Shown here: piece by piece, positions 1 through 9,174 of the stretch
How the letters are laid out: the number at the start of each line of letters is the position of its first letter
Numbering within the stretch: the stretch's first letter is position 1
Assembly: GCA_050633365.1 (NCBI GenBank)
Contig: JBOEGJ010000006.1
Span: 124,001-188,000, forward strand
Source of the DNA: Pseudomaricurvus sp050633365
Lineage (GTDB): Bacteria > Pseudomonadota > Gammaproteobacteria > Pseudomonadales > Cellvibrionaceae
DNA length: 64,000 nt
Reading direction: 5' to 3'
Notes under the pieces: model-generated
What the model was told of the DNA's origin: nothing
The model's input: the letters and a program-made list of their open reading frames with translations, nothing else
The model's database searches: none
Program-made: the position numbers and the translations under genes

Positions 1-758
1 GGTTCGAAGTCTTCGCCTTCGCCAGTACCTTCGAGTACCACAGGCTCAACTTCGGCGCTTTCGCCATCAGCGTCGAGATCTTGATTGTCTTTCGCGGCTT
101 CCTCTTCAGCTCCCTGGTCAGTTCCCTCCTCCGCTTCTTCGGAGGGCAACTCGAGGGTCTGCTTCACGTCAGCGGGAATATCACCGCCGAGATCGAGTTC
201 TTTATTGAGCTCTTCAAGGTCTTTGATTTCACCCAGTGATGGCAGCTCTTCCAGACTCTTTAGATTAAAGTAGTCCAAAAATCCCCGCGTTGTCGCATAG
301 AGTGAGGGGCGACCCGGCACATCGCGGTGGCCGACAACTTTGATCCACTCTCGTTCGGTGAGGGTCTTAATAATGTGCGAACTGACCGCGACGCCACGAA
401 TTTCTTCGATATCACCACGAGTAATCGGTTGTCGATAAGCAATGAGGGCGATGGTTTCTAACAGCGCTCGGGAATATTTTTGCGGTTTTTCATCCCACAA
501 ACGATTAACCCAAGGTGCGGTCTCTTTACGCACCTGGAAACGCCAGCCGCTACCAACTTCGACCAACTCAAAACCCCGGCCTTCACAGTTTTGCTGAATG
601 GTTTCGAGCGTATCTTTGACGTCTTCTTTCGCCGGTTTCGGATGCATCTCATCGTCTTCATCAAACAGCGTTAGCATTTTTTCGACAGTCATAGGCTGTC
701 CGACGGCTAAGAGTGCGCCTTCAATAATCTGTGTGAGTAATTGCTTATCGAAACTCAT
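1..758 (-). CDS. scpB: Segregation and condensation protein ScpB (3' end beyond window)
   Basis: Non-SMC subunit of the SMC-ScpA-ScpB condensin; two ScpB winged-helix pairs bind the ScpA kleisin and act on the nucleoid. The frame opens at ATG 756-758 (complement) with MSFDKQLLTQIIEGALLAVG and stays open to the left edge, 252 codons. Family landmarks are the helix around residues 3-20, the segment YSRALLETIALIAYRQPITR (about 98-117), and the second winged helix with RGVAVSSHIIKTL and GRPSLYATT. Past about residue 200 the chain becomes a long Glu/Asp-rich tail, more than the usual ScpB core of about 190 residues. scpA lies 93 bases upstream on the same strand, the usual scpA-scpB order. The true stop is not in the window. 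Confidence 0.93.
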   Translation of the reverse strand, partial: MSFDKQLLTQIIEGALLAVGQPMTVEKMLTLFDEDDEMHPKPAKEDVKDTLETIQQNCEGRGFELVEVGSGWRFQVRKETAPWVNRLWDEKPQKYSRALLETIALIAYRQPITRGDIEEIRGVAVSSHIIKTLTEREWIKVVGHRDVPGRPSLYATTRGFLDYFNLKSLEELPSLGEIKDLEELNKELDLGGDIPADVKQTLELPSEEAEEGTDQGAEEEAAKDNQDLDADGESAEVEPVVLEGTGEGEDFE

Positions 759-851
759 GAAACTCAATACCTGATGTTCGTTCTAATTGTTATGTAGTTT
801 TCTTTCTCAATACCGCTGTTTTTTCTCAAACCGCTGCAATCGTCAATGACT

Positions 852-1871
852 CTATTCGGAACGCGCTTTGACGTGGATCGCGCCAAAGTGTTCGGTCTGA
901 ATCATCTCAACCAATTGCTCTTTGATTAGCTCCATCACCGCAAGAAAGGTCACCACAACGCCTAAGCGCCCTTCTTCAACCTTAAACAGGCTCACAAACG
1001 GTACAAATTGATTACCGCTCAAATTGTCGAGCACTTGCGTCATCCGCTCTCGGGTCGAGAGCTTTTCTTTTTCAACGTGATGGCTCTCAAACATATCAGC
1101 GCGGCGCAGCACTTCGGACAAGGCCAGTAAGATATCGCGCATATCCACATCGGGATCGGCTCGCGTCACTGTGCGATCGGGGGCCTGCGCCTTGGCTTGA
1201 TGAATATCTCGTCCCATACGGGGGATTTCTTCAATATCTTCAGCGGCTTGTTTGAAGCGCTCATATTCTTGTAGGCGACGAATCAACTGCGCTCTTGGAT
1301 CTTCTTCGTCGTCTTCCTCTTCAGACGATCTCGGTAGCAGCATTCGAGACTTAATTTCAGCCAACATGGCCGCCATCACCAAGTATTCCGCGGCCAACTC
1401 GAACTGCATGGACTCCATCATCTCGACGTAAGAGACGTATTGATGAGTAATCTCTGAGACGTTGATATCGAGGATATCAAGGTTTTGCTTACGAATGAGG
1501 TAGAGCAGTAAATCCAACGGCCCTTCGAAAGCCTCTAGGATGACTTCCAGCGCGTCGGGCGGTATGTAGAGATCTTTGGGTAAATTGGTAAAAGCCTCAC
1601 CTTGAACAATGGCGAAAGGCATTTCAGCCTGAGCTGGGCCTTGATTGGCGTCCGATGAGGGCGCTTCATTGACTGAAGGTTGATTCGAAGATGATTGGTC
1701 GGTTGTGTCGGAAGACGGTTGAGGGCCTTGCGCAACCGCGCCATCGCGCTCAGCATCTGTATCGGCACTCGTATCGGAACTCGCAGTAGGTGCTTGTTCA
1801 ACCATTGATTCTGGCGCGGCGCTTTCGGCCGTTTCATCCTCAATCGTTACCGCTTCGATATCACTGCTCAC
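852..1871 (-). CDS. scpA: Segregation and condensation protein ScpA (kleisin)
   Basis: Kleisin subunit that bridges SMC heads and recruits ScpB. 339 residues from a GTG start preceded by AAGGTGA. The conserved kleisin core starts near residue 107 with LEVILEAFEGPLDLLLYLIR, followed by LDILDINVSEITHQYV and LAAEYLVMAAMLAEIKSRML; the C-terminal winged helix contains VVVTFLAVMELIK. Residues 1-83 are low-complexity, rich in Ser, Asp, Glu and Gln, with no recognisable fold; an internal Met84 starts the part that resembles other ScpA proteins. I keep the long start because it has a good ribosome site, but Met84 is the fallback. Co-directional with scpB, probably one operon. Confidence 0.93.
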   Translation of the reverse strand: MSSDIEAVTIEDETAESAAPESMVEQAPTASSDTSADTDAERDGAVAQGPQPSSDTTDQSSSNQPSVNEAPSSDANQGPAQAEMPFAIVQGEAFTNLPKDLYIPPDALEVILEAFEGPLDLLLYLIRKQNLDILDINVSEITHQYVSYVEMMESMQFELAAEYLVMAAMLAEIKSRMLLPRSSEEEDDEEDPRAQLIRRLQEYERFKQAAEDIEEIPRMGRDIHQAKAQAPDRTVTRADPDVDMRDILLALSEVLRRADMFESHHVEKEKLSTRERMTQVLDNLSGNQFVPFVSLFKVEEGRLGVVVTFLAVMELIKEQLVEMIQTEHFGAIHVKARSE

Positions 1872-2079
1872 GCTTCACCTTTCGTTATTTGATTGCGCAT
1901 CCGCGTTCTCTTTCTGTTATCACAACAGCCCAGCCAGCGCTTCATTCCCTTTCGCTTAGCCCTTCAATACCACGATTTTCGAAGTATTTGATCTCAAACC
2001 GCCACCGGTGTCTAGGAACCGGTCAGCGAGCCCGCGATTATAGCGTTATTTAGCCTCAGTAGACAGACGCCAAGGTGGT

Positions 2080-2703
2080 TCATTCAAGGAAATCACTCGC
2101 ATCACCGCACCCCTGTCGAATCAGCTCCGGTGAATCCCCGGTCATATCGATCACCGTGGTGGCTTCCATCCCGCAAAAGCCGCCATCAATCACCAAATCG
2201 AGCTGGTGCTCTAAGGTTTGACGAATATCGTAGGGGTCGATCGGTGGGTATTCTTCCCCAGGCAACAGCAACGAGCTGGTCATCAAGGGCTCCCCCAACT
2301 CTTCCATCAGCGCTAGGGCCACTGGATTGTTGGGTACTCGCATACCGATCGTCTTGCGCTTGGGGTGCATTAAACGCTTAGGCACCTCGGAGGTGGCCTC
2401 GAGAATAAAGGTAAAAGCACCCGGCGTGTGCCCTTTCAGTAAGCGAAAGGTTTGATTGTCTACCCGTGCGTAAGTCGCTAGCTCCGAAAGGTCGCGACAC
2501 ATGAGAGTGAAATTATGGTGCTTGTCTAACTGACGAATAGCGCGAATTCGATCCAACGCGGTCTTATCGCCGATATGACAACCCAAGGCGTAAGCCGAAT
2601 CCGTGGGATAGGCCACCAAGCCGCCAGCGCGGATAATCTCGACCGCCTGCTTGATCAGACGTAATTGTGGATTTTCAGGGTGGATTTGAAAAAACTGAGC
2701 CAC
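2080..2703 (-). CDS. yciO: YciO/Sua5-family (threonylcarbamoyl-AMP synthase-like) protein
   Basis: 207 residues of the YrdC/Sua5/YciO fold. The motif GGLVAYPTDSAYALGCH (about 28-44) is the nucleotide/threonine pocket signature, and KHHNFTLMCRDLSELATYA with GAFTFILEAT and KTIGMRVP complete the family pattern. YciO proteins resemble TsaC but their physiological role is less clear than TsaC in t6A tRNA modification; length and sequence favour YciO over TsaC. It sits 208 bases downstream of the scpA start region, same strand, and 266 bases downstream of rnm, an arrangement common in gammaproteobacteria. Start ATG has the complement of CTCCCC upstream as a GGGGAG-like ribosome site. Confidence 0.88.
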   Translation of the reverse strand: MAQFFQIHPENPQLRLIKQAVEIIRAGGLVAYPTDSAYALGCHIGDKTALDRIRAIRQLDKHHNFTLMCRDLSELATYARVDNQTFRLLKGHTPGAFTFILEATSEVPKRLMHPKRKTIGMRVPNNPVALALMEELGEPLMTSSLLLPGEEYPPIDPYDIRQTLEHQLDLVIDGGFCGMEATTVIDMTGDSPELIRQGCGDASDFLE

Positions 2704-2969
2704 AGAACTCCCCTTTTGGCATGTGGTTTAACCCTGCCCCAAGAGCTACTCAAGCCCTAACCATTCGAGTGCTACTGCTTCGACCAGTGCGAAGATTCGA
2801 CTTAAATGGGTGAAACCGAGGCAAGGTTCCGAAATAAATTGAAAACGACCATACCCTTGACGTGACCAAGGTACAACTTAAGCTGGCCAGCGATGAAGTC
2901 TATCGCTGCCTTTCAAGCCATTGATAAGCAAGGAAAAAACCATCTGCCAGATAATTTAGCCTCAGCCAA

Positions 2970-3794
2970 CTAAGACCACAACTCCCATACCGCTGGCAGA
3001 TCTTCGGGCATGGGTGAATAGCGCCCCAACTCCTGCCAAGGCTGATCGGGCACATGAAAATCACTGCCACAAGAGGCAAAGAGCTGCTTTTGCTGGGCAA
3101 TCAATCGCAGATCACGGGTGGTATTGGGCTGCTGATTGCCACTCACCACTTCCATTGCTTGGCCACCAGCTTCAATGAAATCATCCAATAAACGGCGCAA
3201 TTTTGTACGCGTCATCTTGTACTTATCAGGATGGGCGACAACCGCCGTGCCGCCAGCGGCATTAATCCATTCAACGGCCTGCTCGACACTGGGCCACATT
3301 TGTTTAACGTCACCGGGCTTGCCAGCCCCCAAATAGCGCTTGAAAGCCGCATTCATACTACTAACGTGGCCTTTTTCGATAAGGTATTGCGCAAAGTGCG
3401 GACGGCCAATGACACCACCTGCCGACAAGCGACGGGCCCCCTCTAAAGCACCATGGATACCCACCTTGCTCAACCGCTGATCGATGAGTTCGGCGCGTTC
3501 ATCGCGACTGCGTGTTTGCTGCTCTTCGGCGCTGATAATTTGCGGGTGCAGGGCATCGAAATTAAGACCTACGATATGAATACCAATGCCGTTCCACAGG
3601 CAAGAGAACTCAATGCCGTTAATTAAGGTGATGTCGAGATCGGCGGCGGCCTGGCGGGCTTCGTCCAAGCCGGCGGTGGTATCGTGATCGGTGAGCGCCA
3701 AAACCGTCACGCCCATCTCTTTTGCTCTCGACACCAACGCCTGAGGACGTAAAATACCATCAGAACATAGGCTGTGAGTGTGTAAATCGTGCAA
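2970..3794 (-). CDS. rnm: PHP-domain 5'-3' exoribonuclease RNase AM (YciV family)
   Basis: 274-residue PHP-superfamily phosphoesterase. The N-terminus MHDLHTHSLCSDG gives the first metal-binding HxH (His5, His7), with ALTDHDT near 33-39, HIVGLNFD near 73, GRPHFAQYL (His near 131), AHPDKY and finally CGSDFHVP. These match the YciV/TrpH group, which trims 5' ends of 5S/23S rRNA and oligonucleotides in E. coli. The start codon is TTG with GAGGT 6-7 bases upstream; no ATG is available without losing the catalytic His. It is divergent from the membrane-protein gene at 3975, the same rnm | septation-type protein | yciI arrangement seen in pseudomonads. Confidence 0.9.
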   Translation of the reverse strand: MHDLHTHSLCSDGILRPQALVSRAKEMGVTVLALTDHDTTAGLDEARQAAADLDITLINGIEFSCLWNGIGIHIVGLNFDALHPQIISAEEQQTRSRDERAELIDQRLSKVGIHGALEGARRLSAGGVIGRPHFAQYLIEKGHVSSMNAAFKRYLGAGKPGDVKQMWPSVEQAVEWINAAGGTAVVAHPDKYKMTRTKLRRLLDDFIEAGGQAMEVVSGNQQPNTTRDLRLIAQQKQLFASCGSDFHVPDQPWQELGRYSPMPEDLPAVWELWS

Positions 3795-3974
3795 CCAATA
3801 CCTCTCTATACAGTCATAAACATGGTATAAATCGCCAACCGGACCTCTGTATCGGCACTGAAGCGCCCATTTGCTCTCGAATACTCTTCGCAGCGAGCGA
3901 TCAACCGGCAGTGACTGAACGACGTTTGGTGAAATTTGATAAACTAATGCCCGCTATTATCTCTGAGTCCTGTA

Positions 3975-4676
3975 ATGACACAAGCTGTAAATGAACCAAA
4001 ACGCGAAAGCATGCTGCTTAACCTCGCATTAAACATTATTATTCCCACGCTCATTCTCACCAAATTAAGCGGTGAGGAACACTTAGGCACTCAGTGGGCT
4101 ATTGTGGTCGCCCTCGCCTTTCCCATCATCTACGGCGTAAATGACTTTCGGCGCAGCCAAAAAGTTAACCTATTCTCGGCACTGGGTGTCCTGAGTATTG
4201 TACTTACCGGCGGCATCAGCTTACTCGAACTAGACCCCAAATATATTGTTATCAAAGAGGCCGGCGTTCCGGCTCTGTTTGGACTGGCCACGCTCATCTC
4301 TCTGAGAACTCGCTACCCGCTGGTAAAAACTCTGCTCTATAACGACAAAATACTGCAAGTCGACAAAGTCGCCGACGCGCTCAAACGCACCAACAATCAA
4401 AGCCAGTTTGACGGTGCTTTAGTCAAGGCCTCGTATCTAATTACACTATCGTTTTTTGTCTCTTCGGTACTCAACTACGCGCTGGCAAAATACCTGTTAG
4501 TCAGCCCACCGGGAACCGAAGAATTCAATGCCGAGTTGGGCAAGATGACGGCACTTAGCTTTCCAGTAATTGCAGTACCCGCCACCATCATGATGATGGG
4601 CGCGCTATTCTATTTATTTCATCAAATCAAGAAACTCACCGAGCTCGACCTAGAAGACATTTTGATTCAACAATAA
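3975..4676 (+). CDS. VC0807-family inner-membrane protein
   Basis: 233 residues, strongly hydrophobic with about six membrane segments: LALNIIIPTLILTKLS (16-31), WAIVVALAFPIIYGV (40-54), LFSALGVLSIVLTGGISLLE (66-85), a re-entrant GVPALFGLATLIS (98-110), LITLSFFVSSVLNYALAKYLL (154-174) and FPVIAVPATIMMMGALFYLFH (195-215). It resembles the VC0807 family, distantly like the septation protein IspZ/YciB that usually occupies this slot between rnm and yciI. No biochemical function is established. I infer an envelope role from position only. It is 131 bases upstream of yciI, same strand. Confidence 0.78.
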   Translation: MTQAVNEPKRESMLLNLALNIIIPTLILTKLSGEEHLGTQWAIVVALAFPIIYGVNDFRRSQKVNLFSALGVLSIVLTGGISLLELDPKYIVIKEAGVPALFGLATLISLRTRYPLVKTLLYNDKILQVDKVADALKRTNNQSQFDGALVKASYLITLSFFVSSVLNYALAKYLLVSPPGTEEFNAELGKMTALSFPVIAVPATIMMMGALFYLFHQIKKLTELDLEDILIQQ

Positions 4677-4807
4677 AGACCCCTAGCATCGACACAAACG
4701 CGCAGGTTACAGGTAACATTGTCGCCACAGATCGAGTCGATCTATGGCGCCCTAAGTACATGCCTCAACGGCTCGCGACATTTCCGAACAATAATTAAGG
4801 ACACCTC

Positions 4808-5107
4808 ATGTTTTACGCCATCATCAGCGAAGACGTTAACGACAGCCTGACGCTGAGAAAACAAGCCCGCTCTGCCCATTTGGCGAGACTGGAAACCCTA
4901 AAGACTGAAGGTCGACTGCTGATTGCCGGCCCTCACCCTGCCATCGACAATGAAGATCCTGGCGAAGCAGGCTTTACCGGTAGCTTAGTCGTGGCGGAAT
5001 TTGATTCTCTCGCAGAGGCTCAAACCTGGGCTGATGCCGACCCTTACATCGAAGCCGGGGTTTATGCCAAGGTTGTGGTTAAACCTTACAAAAAAGTATT
5101 GCCCTAA
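4808..5107 (+). CDS. yciI: YciI family protein
   Basis: 99-residue ferredoxin-like alpha-beta protein of the YCII family. MFYAIISEDV, HLARLETLKTEGRLLIAGP with the conserved His26 and the DP...GSLVVAEF stretch containing the D/H pair proposed as catalytic, and AQTWADADPYIEAGVY match E. coli YciI, a dimer of uncertain enzymology (dehydrochlorinase-like in relatives). AAGGA lies 7-10 bases ahead of the ATG. It follows the VC0807-family gene as in the canonical neighbourhood. Confidence 0.9.
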   Translation: MFYAIISEDVNDSLTLRKQARSAHLARLETLKTEGRLLIAGPHPAIDNEDPGEAGFTGSLVVAEFDSLAEAQTWADADPYIEAGVYAKVVVKPYKKVLP

Positions 5108-5252
5108 ACCGCAACCACTGGATCGCATAACCTCAAGACGCAGGTTCTCGAGGTTATTCGGTTGCAGTTCCCGTATTTGTGAGTGAGTTGACAGGTTTTT
5201 TTTGTCATTTAAAGTAGTTTGCTAGTTTATAGCCACCCTTTCGGAAAATTAC

Positions 5253-5939
5253 GTGAAAAAGTTTCTTACGCTCTGCGCACTTATCAGCGCCCCCCTAGCC
5301 TTATCCACTGCAACTCCGGTTTCGGCCGCCGAGTACCGCTGGGTATCCGATGTGCTCTATGTTCCGCTGCGCAGCGGCAAAGGCAATCAATTTAGAATTT
5401 TGGACAAAGGCCTAAAAACCGGCACTCGCGTAGAGTTTGTCGGCCAGGACGACGAAGGCGGCTGGACTGAGGTGCGTTCAGAAAAAGGCGAAGTGGGCTA
5501 TATCCGCAGCCAGTATTTGATCGATACTCCAACGGCCTCTTTGCAACTCACCGAAACTCGCAAGCAATTGGCGTCAATCGAAAACAAATATAAAAAACTG
5601 ACCGCCGAACTCAGCAATGCCACCTCGAACAAAAAGGCACTCAGCTCAGACCTATCGCAATTGCAGCAACAGAATCAACAACTGCAGCAAGAATTGGCTG
5701 ACATTAAACGCATCTCGGCCGATGCCGTGCAGTTGCACCAACGCCACCAAACACTGACCCACGACCATCAGTTGATTCAAACCGAACTCGACGTGCTAAA
5801 AGCCGAAAACGAGAGACTGGCGAACGACGACCGAAACACCTTCTTCTTTTACGGCGCCTGCGCCGTCGGATTAGGCGCTCTGATTGCCTGGATAGCCCCC
5901 AACATGCGTCGCCGTAAACGCTTCTCTGAATGGGCGTAA
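5253..5939 (+). CDS. TIGR04211-type SH3 domain protein with coiled coil and C-terminal membrane anchor
   Basis: 228 residues. A signal peptide (MKKFLTLCALISAPLAL to VSAA, cleavage near 26) leads to a bacterial SH3 domain (about 27-90, LYVPLRSGKGNQFRIL and GGWTEVRSEKGEVGYIRSQYL). A Gln-rich coiled coil follows (about 97-187, e.g. LQQQNQQLQQELADIK), then a membrane segment FFFYGACAVGLGALIAWIAP near 197-216 and an Arg-rich tail MRRRKR, so the bulk is periplasmic. This is the YgiM-like architecture found next to yciI in pseudomonads. Function is not established; an SH3-peptidoglycan contact is inferred. GTG start with CGGAAAA upstream. Confidence 0.85.
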   Translation: MKKFLTLCALISAPLALSTATPVSAAEYRWVSDVLYVPLRSGKGNQFRILDKGLKTGTRVEFVGQDDEGGWTEVRSEKGEVGYIRSQYLIDTPTASLQLTETRKQLASIENKYKKLTAELSNATSNKKALSSDLSQLQQQNQQLQQELADIKRISADAVQLHQRHQTLTHDHQLIQTELDVLKAENERLANDDRNTFFFYGACAVGLGALIAWIAPNMRRRKRFSEWA

Positions 5940-6047
5940 CGGCTTAGACGGAACAGGTTATACTCAACCTTAGAACTTCCACTCAACTCAGCGCAATCCT
6001 ATCGACGCTGAGTTGAAGATCACCTCTCATCATTGAGCACCAAGACT

Positions 6048-6674
6048 ATGCGTAGATTGCTTACCTGTTTATCAATTGCCGCTCTAATATTTACCGCCGG
6101 ACTGGTAAACGCCGAAGAAAAGCCGCGAGTCACCTTTGAGACCGATCTCGGGACCGTAGTGATTGAACTCTTCCCCGAAGAAGCTCCTATCACCGTCGAA
6201 AATTTCTTGCGCTACGCCAACGACGGATTCTACACAGGTACTATCTTCCATCGCGTCATTCCCAATTTTGTGGTTCAAGGCGGAGGCTTGACCTTCGACT
6301 TTATGCGCAAGGAAACCCGTGCACCGATTAAAAATGAATCGGACAATGGTCTAAAAAACACCAAGGGCACTCTGTCCATGGCACGCTTGCCCGATCCCGA
6401 TAGCGCCACCTCGCAGTTTTTCATCAATCTCAATAACAACCGACACCTCAATCCGAAAAAAGATGAGGCTGGATACGCCGTATTTGGCAAGGTTGTCGAC
6501 GGCATGGATGTGGTCGTCAAGATCACCGAAGAGCCGCGCGGAAAGAGCAAAGACCAGGCTCCCAATCTACCCATTCGTATTCTCGCAGTGAGCGTCGAGC
6601 CTGAGTCGGCCCGCAATATCGTCTCAAGCGATGAAGAGACTGACGAAGTACCTGGCAAATCACCAGCCAATTGA
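6048..6674 (+). CDS. Periplasmic cyclophilin-type peptidyl-prolyl isomerase
   Basis: 208 residues from ATG 6048; an in-frame TTG at 6033 would add five residues. I prefer the ATG because MRRLLTCLSIAALIFTAGLVNA is a complete signal peptide from there. The cyclophilin domain (about 26-190) shows ETDLGTVVIELFPEEAPITV, FYTGTIFHRVIPNFVVQGGG with the catalytic Arg in FHRVI, SMARLPDPDSATSQFFINL and GYAVFGKVVDGMDVV. It lacks the Trp of cyclosporin-sensitive eukaryotic forms, like E. coli PpiA. It catalyses proline cis-trans isomerisation in the periplasm. The C-terminal 20 residues are acidic and disordered. pdxJ starts 33 bases downstream. Confidence 0.92.
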   Translation: MRRLLTCLSIAALIFTAGLVNAEEKPRVTFETDLGTVVIELFPEEAPITVENFLRYANDGFYTGTIFHRVIPNFVVQGGGLTFDFMRKETRAPIKNESDNGLKNTKGTLSMARLPDPDSATSQFFINLNNNRHLNPKKDEAGYAVFGKVVDGMDVVVKITEEPRGKSKDQAPNLPIRILAVSVEPESARNIVSSDEETDEVPGKSPAN

Positions 6675-6707
6675 TCATTTGAGCCTTAGCGCCACAAGAG
6701 AGTTTCC

Positions 6708-7472
6708 ATGAGTACAACTACCGCGTTGAGCGTCAATCTCAATAAAATCGCCCTCATCCGCAATTCGCGTGAAGGCAATTACCCCTCGATCACCAAACAT
6801 GCGCAAATCTGTTTAGACGCTGGCGCCGAGGGAATTACAGTACACCCGCGTCCGGACCAAAGGCATATTCGCCCCGGCGATGTCTACGATCTCGCCAAAC
6901 TTGTCGCCCCTTTGGCTGGCATTGAGTTTAATGTCGAAGGCAATCCTTTTGCCGGTGCGCAAGAAGGCTACCCCGGCTTCATGGCGCTGGTTGAGCAAAG
7001 TCGCCCGGATCAAGTGACTCTGGTACCCGACAGCGACGACCAACTGACATCGGATCACGGTTTCGACCTCACTCAATCGGGCGAAAAGCTCAAACCCATC
7101 ATTGATCAACTCCATCAGTGGGGCTGTCGGGTGAGTTTGTTCATGGACCCCGACGTCGAGCAGATCAAGTTGGCCAAAGCGATAGGCACTGATCGTATAG
7201 AGCTCTATACCGGGCCCTATGCAGCGGCGTATCGCCAGCAAAGCGATCAACTGGACAGCCTCTTTGAGCAATACTACCGAGCCGGTGAAGTCGCGGCGGA
7301 ACTGGGCCTGGGCCTAAATGCTGGCCACGACCTTGATCTCGACAATTTGGCTCGATTTCGAAAAGTACCGCAATTGCTTGAAGTGTCTATTGGCCATGCA
7401 CTCACGGTCGATTCTCTCGCCATGGGCATGAACGAAGCGGTTAAACGCTACCACCATATCTGCCAAAACTGA
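6708..7472 (+). CDS. pdxJ: Pyridoxine 5'-phosphate synthase PdxJ
   Basis: 254-residue TIM barrel that condenses 1-deoxyxylulose 5-phosphate with 3-amino-2-oxopropyl phosphate to pyridoxine 5'-phosphate in the DXP-dependent B6 route. Landmarks: LSVNLNKIALIRNSR at the N-terminus, GAEGITVHPRPDQRHI with the catalytic His/Arg set, FNVEGNPF, VTLVPDSDDQLTSDHGFDL, VSLFMDPDVEQI, RIELYTGPYA, LGLNAGHDLDL and EVSIGHALTVD. Length is typical (about 240-255). Its usual partner recO is not adjacent here; the upstream gene is the cyclophilin. Confidence 0.97.
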   Translation: MSTTTALSVNLNKIALIRNSREGNYPSITKHAQICLDAGAEGITVHPRPDQRHIRPGDVYDLAKLVAPLAGIEFNVEGNPFAGAQEGYPGFMALVEQSRPDQVTLVPDSDDQLTSDHGFDLTQSGEKLKPIIDQLHQWGCRVSLFMDPDVEQIKLAKAIGTDRIELYTGPYAAAYRQQSDQLDSLFEQYYRAGEVAAELGLGLNAGHDLDLDNLARFRKVPQLLEVSIGHALTVDSLAMGMNEAVKRYHHICQN

Positions 7473-7701
7473 TTGCCATTGCACAGCCAATGAGCGCCCG
7501 CGAGCCGGGCTCGCAGCGCTCTGCCACCCACCACTAAATGGCTCACCATACCTCCTATTTTCAGGCCCTACAGAGCCTCGGCGTCCTAGCCTGCGACAAC
7601 CTTTAGGATGCCTCCACCGGGCACCCGAAATGGCAGCTTGAGCTGACGATTTTTTGAGCTAAGCTTAGAGTGGTTTCAACCTCAACGGAGGATTACCCCT
7701 A

Positions 7702-8115
7702 ATGCACTCAATTTTGGTCAAAGACTACATGGACCATAACGCCCACGCGATTATGTCCGACACCAACGTTAAAGATGCGGTGGAGTCGATGCTCAACGAT
7801 GGTGTGATTGGTGTACCGGTCATTGACACCGAAGAGCATGTGGTCGGTTACGTCTCCGAGCAAGATTGCATCAAGGAAATGCTGAACGACGCCTTCTACT
7901 GCGAGGAGCCCGCCGAAGTTACTCAGGTAATGAAAACAGATGTGATCTCGGTAACCCCCGATACCTCGATCGTCGAAATTGCGCAGAGCATGCTAGAGCG
8001 TCGGCCGAAGAATTATCCCGTTGTTAGCGACGGCAAACTGGTGGGGATAATTAGCCGCTCACACATACTCAAAGCCCTGCTAGAAAACGATCAAGACTGT
8101 TATTTGAGACATTGA
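7702..8115 (+). CDS. Small two-CBS-domain protein
   Basis: 137 residues made of a single Bateman pair: CBS1 about 5-60 (VKDYMDHNAHAIMSDTNVKDAV ending GVPVIDTEEHVVGYVSEQD) and CBS2 about 75-130 (VMKTDVISVTPDTSIVEIA ending NYPVVSDGKLVGIISRS). Such modules bind adenine nucleotides and regulate partners, but no catalytic or membrane domain is attached, so the partner is unknown. GGAGG lies 9-13 bases before the ATG. It stands alone: 229 bases from pdxJ, 84 from the next gene. Confidence 0.88.
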   Translation: MHSILVKDYMDHNAHAIMSDTNVKDAVESMLNDGVIGVPVIDTEEHVVGYVSEQDCIKEMLNDAFYCEEPAEVTQVMKTDVISVTPDTSIVEIAQSMLERRPKNYPVVSDGKLVGIISRSHILKALLENDQDCYLRH

Positions 8116-8199
8116 TTTACTCCGGCGGACTCGCGACTCCACCGAGTACCGCCACCCCTGTTATACTCTCACCTTCTTTGTTTGCTGTGTCACACTGCT

Positions 8200-9072
8200 A
8201 TGAAACGCCTAAACATTATCGGCGCCGGAAAGCTCGGCCAAACCCTCGCACGCCTGCTGCACGATAACGATCAATTTGAAATTGGCGACATTGTGAATCG
8301 CTCACAGAGCAGCGCCCAACAGGCACAAGCATTTATTGGAGCCGGGCGAGCCGTTGCAGACATAAAGCAAACGAACGCCGCCGATGTCTGGCTCATCGCT
8401 ACCGCCGATCAAGACATTTCACGATGCGCCGAAAGTTTAGGCCAACTGCCTCACTTTAAGGGCCATGAAATTGTCTTTCACTGCAGCGGTTCGCTGGGCA
8501 GCCAAATACTCAAAAGTGACGCCGGGCCTTTACACGTCGCCAGCATTCACCCCATCCACAGCTTTTCGGACCCGCGCCAATCCGTCGCCACCTTCTCGGG
8601 AAGTCACTGCGCCTATGAAGGCAACAGCTTAGCGTTAACCGTTCTGCTGCCCGCTTTCGAATCAATCGGCGCTCAACTACTGCCGGTCGATGGCGATCAA
8701 AAGAGCACCTACCACGCCGCTTCAGTGATGGCCTGTAACTACTTGGTGGCCTTGATGGATGCCAGCCTGAGCTGCTTTGAGTTAGCCGGAATCCCTCGTG
8801 AACAAGCCCAACAACTGTTGCTGCCCATTACTCATGCCACTTTGGATAACACCCTTAAAGGCAATCCCGTCAGTGCATTAACAGGCCCCATAGCCCGTGG
8901 AGACATTGATACGGTGAGATCGCAGCTGGAAAAGCTCTCTCCCTACCCTCAGCTACTGGGCACCTATCAACAACTGGGACTGCAAACCCTCGATATTGCG
9001 GTGCGCCAAGGCTTACAGGAAAACCAGCAACAACTCGCGCAATTGCTGCAACATAAAATCAATCCCGTATAA
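8200..9072 (+). CDS. Rossmann-like / DUF2520 dehydrogenase family protein
   Basis: 290 residues from ATG 8200 (a TTG at 8182 would add six). MKRLNIIGAGKLGQTLARLL is a dinucleotide-binding GxGxLG fold, followed by DVWLIATADQDI and VFHCSGSLGSQIL. The C-terminal helical DUF2520 domain contains HPIHSFSDP and YHAASVMACNYLVALMD, where the His and the MACNYL segment are the family hallmark. The family resembles F420/NADP-dependent or ketopantoate-type dehydrogenases; the substrate is unknown. Isolated between the CBS protein and the SpoU methyltransferase, both on the same strand. Confidence 0.85.
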   Translation: MKRLNIIGAGKLGQTLARLLHDNDQFEIGDIVNRSQSSAQQAQAFIGAGRAVADIKQTNAADVWLIATADQDISRCAESLGQLPHFKGHEIVFHCSGSLGSQILKSDAGPLHVASIHPIHSFSDPRQSVATFSGSHCAYEGNSLALTVLLPAFESIGAQLLPVDGDQKSTYHAASVMACNYLVALMDASLSCFELAGIPREQAQQLLLPITHATLDNTLKGNPVSALTGPIARGDIDTVRSQLEKLSPYPQLLGTYQQLGLQTLDIAVRQGLQENQQQLAQLLQHKINPV

Positions 9073-9174
9073 TTGATCACTTGCATCCATTTACCTCTTC
9101 AAATTTACTGCTCAAGCTTGTCTCTTGTGAACATGACCCACAGTAAATAAACACCCTAGATTCAGGAATATTGC

